DNA of 27,223 nucleotides from Nitrospira sp. UBA6493 (lineage in GTDB: Bacteria; Nitrospirota; Nitrospiria; Nitrospirales; Nitrospiraceae), in NCBI GenBank assembly GCA_002435325.1, contig DJMJ01000051.1, positions 1-27,223 of the forward strand. Reading direction: 5' to 3'. Below the pieces are notes generated by a model. The model searched no databases and was not told the origin of the DNA. It saw only the letters and a list, made by a program, of their open reading frames with translations. A program made the translations under genes and the position numbers. Below are positions 24,080 to 27,223 of this stretch, piece by piece; the stretch's first letter is position 1; each line of letters opens with the position of its first letter.

Positions 24080-25846
24080 TTATCGATATCCGTTCGTGAT
24101 CGGCATGCGCCGGTCCTTCCCGAACGCCCGATGCGTAATCTTGATCCCGATCGGCGACTGACGCCGCTTGTATTCGCTGCGATCCACCAGGCCGATGACC
24201 TTGGCCGCCACGGCCCGGTCGAAGCCCATCGCCACGATTTCCTCCAGCGACCGGTCCTCCTCCACATAGGCCTTTAGGATCGGATCCAGGACCGGATAGG
24301 GCGGCAAACTGTCTTCGTCTTTCTGGTTGGGGCGCAACTCCGCCGTCGGCGGACGATCCAGCACGCGCTTGGGAATCACCGGCGTGTTCCCGGCGGCATT
24401 GCGGAGATGCGAGAGGTCATAGACCATGGTCTTCGGCACGTCCTTGATCACGGCAAACCCGCCGGCCATATCGCCATACAGCGTCGCGTACCCCACGCTC
24501 ATTTCGCTCTTGTTGCCGGTAGTCAGCACGAGATGGCCGAACTTGTTCGAGAAGGCCATGAGCAGATTGCCCCGGATGCGCGCCTGCAGATTCTCCTCGG
24601 TCGTATCGACAGGCCGCCCTTCGAACGACGGCGCGAGCGACTTCCGATAGGCGTCGAACGTGGGGGTAATTGCAATCGTGTCGTAGGCGATGTGCAGGCG
24701 CCGGGCCAATTCGGCCACATCTTCGCCGCTTTCCCGCGACGTATAGGGCGAAGGCATGAATAGACCGAGCACATTCTCCGCGCCCAGGGCATCGGCCGCG
24801 ATCACGGCGGTGATGGCCGAATCGATCCCGCCGCTCAATCCGATGACGACCTTTTTGAATCCGTTTTTCCGCACATAGTCCCGCACGCCGAGCACCAATG
24901 CGGCATAGACCTCGTCCAATTCCTCCCGCAGCGGCTCGAGCCCCGGAACGACCCGCGCCCGCTTCGGAGCGGCGGGAAGCTTCACGGTCATCCGCTCGAC
25001 TGCACCGGCCAGCTTGCCGCTCAACGCCTTCGTCCGCCGCTGCGCCATGCGATGCCGCACGACGGCATCGGCATTCACATCCGCCAGAAGGAAATCCTCC
25101 TGGAAAGCTTTGGCCCGCGCGATGACCGCGCCGGTCTGATCCAGCACCAGACTGTTGCCGTCGAACACCAGCTCGTCCTGCCCGCCCACGGTATTCGTGT
25201 AGGTCACGATCACGCCGTTCTCTCTCGCGCGCGTCGCCAGGATCTGCTCGCGAATCCGGCTCTTGCCGATCTGGAAGGGAGAGGCGTTGATATTGATGAT
25301 GACATCGGCCCCGGCGGCGGCTTGCAGCCGCGTCGGACCGTCCGGAAACCAGATGTCTTCGCAAACGTTGAGTCCGACGGTGACGCCGCGCAACGTGATC
25401 ACCGGCAACGTCCGGCCGGGATGGAAATAGCGGCTCTCGTCGAAGACGCCGTAATTCGGGAGAATCCACTTACTGTACCGGCAGAGCACGCCTCGTTCGC
25501 CGATCAGTGCCGCCGCGTTGGTCAATTCATGCTGCCCTGCCGCCACCACCGACTGCCGGGACTTCCCGTTGCCCGCCTGCCCCTGGCCGACATGGCCGAC
25601 CACCGCAAGTACGCCCCGACATTCCTTTGCGATCTCATCCAGCGCCCGCAGATTGTCCGCAACAAACCGCGGCTTGAGGAGCAAATCTTCCGGCGGATAC
25701 CCCGTCACCGCCAGTTCCGGAAAGGCCACGACATCCGCCTTGGCCTTCCGGGCCTCCTTGATCCAGCGCTTGATCGCACGGGTATTCCCGGCGATATCGC
25801 CGACCGTGGGGTTCATCTGGGCCATGGCTATACGAAGAATACGCAT
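24080..25846 (-). CDS. nadE: Glutamine-dependent NAD+ synthetase
   Basis: The 588-residue protein has two domains. The N-terminal nitrilase-like glutaminase carries the Glu-Lys-Cys triad: Glu44 in AFPELAVTGYPPED, Lys126 in YSKWILPNYGVFDE, Cys162 in LNVCEDIWF. The C-terminal synthetase has the ATP-pyrophosphatase loop IGLSGGIDSAITAVIA (from about 336). It converts nicotinic acid adenine dinucleotide to NAD+ using glutamine-derived ammonia, so it is a glutamine consumer next to the GS cluster. I chose the ATG at 25846; a TTG one codon upstream is possible. It is on the same strand as the porin-amt block, 115 bp away. Confidence 0.95.
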   Translation of the reverse strand: MRILRIAMAQMNPTVGDIAGNTRAIKRWIKEARKAKADVVAFPELAVTGYPPEDLLLKPRFVADNLRALDEIAKECRGVLAVVGHVGQGQAGNGKSRQSVVAAGQHELTNAAALIGERGVLCRYSKWILPNYGVFDESRYFHPGRTLPVITLRGVTVGLNVCEDIWFPDGPTRLQAAAGADVIININASPFQIGKSRIREQILATRARENGVIVTYTNTVGGQDELVFDGNSLVLDQTGAVIARAKAFQEDFLLADVNADAVVRHRMAQRRTKALSGKLAGAVERMTVKLPAAPKRARVVPGLEPLREELDEVYAALVLGVRDYVRKNGFKKVVIGLSGGIDSAITAVIAADALGAENVLGLFMPSPYTSRESGEDVAELARRLHIAYDTIAITPTFDAYRKSLAPSFEGRPVDTTEENLQARIRGNLLMAFSNKFGHLVLTTGNKSEMSVGYATLYGDMAGGFAVIKDVPKTMVYDLSHLRNAAGNTPVIPKRVLDRPPTAELRPNQKDEDSLPPYPVLDPILKAYVEEDRSLEEIVAMGFDRAVAAKVIGLVDRSEYKRRQSPIGIKITHRAFGKDRRMPITNGYR

Positions 25847-25857
25847 CAATCATTCCA

Positions 25858-25979
25858 GGCTGGTCAAAATGGTCATCCAACGAGGCCGCAGGCGACGCAA
25901 AAACCACAGGCGTACCCTCGGGGGTACGTCGAGGATTTTTGCGAGCCGAGAACGAAGTTGGGGGCCATTTTCACCAGCC
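25858..25979. repeat. 122-nt fold-back repeat element
   Basis: Almost the whole segment is an imperfect inverted repeat. The outer arms are GGCTGGTCAAAATGGTCATC (from 25858) and, as complement of the right end, GGCTGGTGAAAATGGCCCCC. The inner arms are CGCAAAAACC and GGATTTTTGCG, closing on CGTACCC-TCG-GGGGTACG (25911-25928). It lies just upstream of nadE, in the gene-free gap 25847-26225. The size and terminal symmetry fit a REP- or MITE-like repeat; no open frame is inside. Confidence 0.7.
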
Positions 25980-26225
25980 AAACCAAAAAAAAACGCCCTC
26001 TGGCTTTTCATCCCGCAACCGGGGAAAGAAATGCCGGAGGACGTCATTGTCCGCCTAATTGGCTCAGTGCAACCGGAGACTCCGTTGTCTCCAAAAAATG
26101 ATGGCTCGACTTATAGCAATCGCCCTTCTCATCTGTCAATGGCCAAACAGCGCTCCGGCCACGAACAGACCGGGGCAGAGGGGAGATTCATCCCCGGCGC
26201 CTATGCTAGACTCCCGTTCAACTCT
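25980..26225. other. Rest of the nadE-lipoprotein intergenic region
   Basis: With the fold-back element this completes a 379-bp gap between divergent genes. It holds a nine-A run (25985-25993) and a 6-bp inverted repeat GGAGAC-TCCGTT-GTCTCC (26075-26092) followed by six A. A possible -10 box, TATGCT (26202-26207), lies 18 nt before the lipoprotein ATG. I see no gene. Confidence 0.4.
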
Positions 26226-27062
26226 ATGACACGCGCTCGGCTGCATGTGCCCTGCACCCTCTCTTCTCTTGCACTGGGAAGTTTGCTGTTTGCGGGATGC
26301 GGGATGTTTTCGGACCAGACACTGGTCAAAGACAGCCCGGACGGCGGCGTCTATCTGCAGCGGCTCTCCAATCGGGGAACGACGGCCCGTTACAGCGGTC
26401 CGCTCAAAGCGTTTCAGGCCAGTCACCCCGTCACACTCGCGCCCGAGAACCTGGCAAAAGCCCTGGCCGGCATCCATGTCGGCATCCTGCTGGCCGATCA
26501 GACCGGCCGTTCGGCAGGAATCAAGCCGACACCGCTGCTCACTCCTCACGAAATCGCCTTTCTGGCACCGGCCATCGCAGGAGCGCTCCAGCAGGCCACG
26601 TCGGATCAACGGGTGAAGTTCCAGGTCGGACCTGAAACCGACCGGACCGAGGGCATGCTCTATATGGATGGGGCGGCGCTTCGCATCGCCCTGGGACGCT
26701 ATCATGGATCCGCGCAAAGCAGAGACGAACAGCTTTCGATCTACGCCTTGTCCTTCAAACCGGAACAGGCGCAACTGGCCGGCGGAGGCCCACAAAGCTG
26801 GCTGGACATTGAACCGGATCAGCCGCGCCTCGCCATTGCACTCGACGCCCTGACTTCCCTCCCGGCTCCCACCTTGCCTCCGCTCGCCTCGTCTCCGCAG
26901 GAACCGGCCGGACCGGCTCCATCGACGGAGACCCAGAACGTGAAAGACGTTGTGAACAAGCAGGCGCGGGAATTGGAAGCCCTGAAGGCGGAACTCGATG
27001 CGATCAAGAAGCAGCTCGGCAACCAGACCGCTCCCGAAAAGCCCGCTCCCTCGCCCCGATAA
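26226..27062 (+). CDS. Lipoprotein of unknown function with C-terminal coiled coil
   Basis: The 278-residue product starts with a lipoprotein signal peptide: basic MTRARLH, a hydrophobic stretch and the lipobox LLFAGC around residue 22, so it should be lipid-anchored. The body (about 40-225) is a mixed alpha/beta region without motifs I recognise (DQTLVKDSPDGGVYLQRLS; LSIYALSFKPEQAQLAGGGP). A proline-rich linker follows, then a short coiled coil (VNKQARELEALKAELDAIKK) and a basic, proline-rich end. I chose the ATG at 26226 because it opens the signal peptide; the frame upstream crosses the intergenic repeat. No Shine-Dalgarno sequence is evident. The gene is convergent with the ureD remnant. 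Confidence 0.7.
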   Translation: MTRARLHVPCTLSSLALGSLLFAGCGMFSDQTLVKDSPDGGVYLQRLSNRGTTARYSGPLKAFQASHPVTLAPENLAKALAGIHVGILLADQTGRSAGIKPTPLLTPHEIAFLAPAIAGALQQATSDQRVKFQVGPETDRTEGMLYMDGAALRIALGRYHGSAQSRDEQLSIYALSFKPEQAQLAGGGPQSWLDIEPDQPRLAIALDALTSLPAPTLPPLASSPQEPAGPAPSTETQNVKDVVNKQARELEALKAELDAIKKQLGNQTAPEKPAPSPR

Positions 27063-27071
27063 CCATTCGAC

Positions 27072-27223
27072 TCAGTAGCGCCGCAGCACGGGAGCAGGCA
27101 GGTCCCAGAGGCTGCACCGCAGCTGACTCCAGGCAGATTCCAGAAACGTCGTAAGCGCGGGGGCGGATCGCGCCGCCACTTTGACGACCAGACCAGGAAC
27201 AGTGACCTGCCCCCTATAAACCA
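27072..27223 (-). pseudogene. ureD: C-terminal remnant of urease accessory protein UreD
   Basis: On the minus strand an open frame runs from the window edge to TGA at 27072-27074. Its last ~44 codons read VTVPGLVVKVAARSAPALTT, then a helix FLESAWSQLRCSLWDLPAPV and the end LRRY. This matches the UreD C-terminus, where a strand with VV(R/K) precedes a helix ending AW-LR and a proline/arginine tail. UreD acts with UreF and UreG to load nickel into urease. Homology seems to stop at 27202/27203, where the 21-bp repeat begins; upstream codons come from the repeat. Either the gene is cut by an inserted element or the assembly ends in a repeat. Confidence 0.6.
27203..27223. repeat. 21-bp direct repeat, right copy at the window end
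   Basis: Identical to 884-904 and in the same orientation. The match starts at the TG at 27203 and continues to the last base, so its full length is unknown. It interrupts the ureD-like frame. Confidence 0.6.

Noticed and set aside
24417..25469. 350-codon minus-strand frame inside nadE
   Set aside because: Same strand but another frame of a certain gene; almost only Arg, Gly, Ala and Asp.

Overview
The window looks like a chromosomal segment of a GC-rich Gram-negative bacterium, most likely a Nitrospira. The evidence is a combination of genes: a ferredoxin-type nitrite reductase, a cyanase and a formate/nitrite-family transporter beside an amt-PII-glnD-glnA cluster, plus a urease accessory fragment at the right edge. 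To my knowledge cynS and nirA are more typical of canonical nitrite-oxidising Nitrospira than of comammox members, but the assignment is inference from gene content. I see no rRNA, tRNA or CRISPR array.

Left part (1-9.8 kb). A 5'-truncated hypothetical gene and a LuxR-type helix-turn-helix fragment flank a short repeat at 884-904. Next come two divergent genes for glutamine-synthetase adenylyltransferase-type enzymes. One resembles the N-terminal (deadenylylating) half of GlnE. The other resembles the C-terminal (adenylylating) half and has GlnD-like ACT domains in place of the missing half. Behind the second gene lies an accessory block: a DUF2442 protein, a Fic AMP-transferase with a palindromic operator over its promoter, a degenerate copy of the glnE-like 3' end, a HEPN-like gene broken by one in-frame TGA, a stretch of small repeats, and a Phd/YefM-RelE toxin-antitoxin pair.

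Middle (9.8-13.5 kb). Housekeeping and unassigned genes: a TPR-PilZ protein, RNase HI, a secreted or outer-membrane hypothetical, and a CBS-domain protein.

Right part (13.5-25.9 kb). All genes are on the minus strand and form a nitrogen-assimilation cluster. In transcription order they are nadE (glutamine-dependent NAD synthetase), an outer-membrane protein, amt, glnK, glnD and glnA; then a 5' leader; then nirC-like transporter, cynS, a 72-residue small protein, nirA and the CBS gene. The leader holds two successive intrinsic terminators. Each overlaps a hexaloop hairpin of the kind bound by ANTAR antiterminator proteins. Together with the two GlnE-like genes the window holds a full glutamine-synthetase covalent-modification cascade: PII with Tyr51, GlnD, split GlnE, and GlnA with Tyr397. 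It also holds routes from nitrite, cyanate, ammonium and (fragmentary) urea to glutamine.

Right edge. A 122-nt fold-back repeat and a lipoprotein gene are followed by the last ~44 codons of a probable ureD. This is cut by a second copy of the 884-904 repeat, which is also the last sequence in the window.
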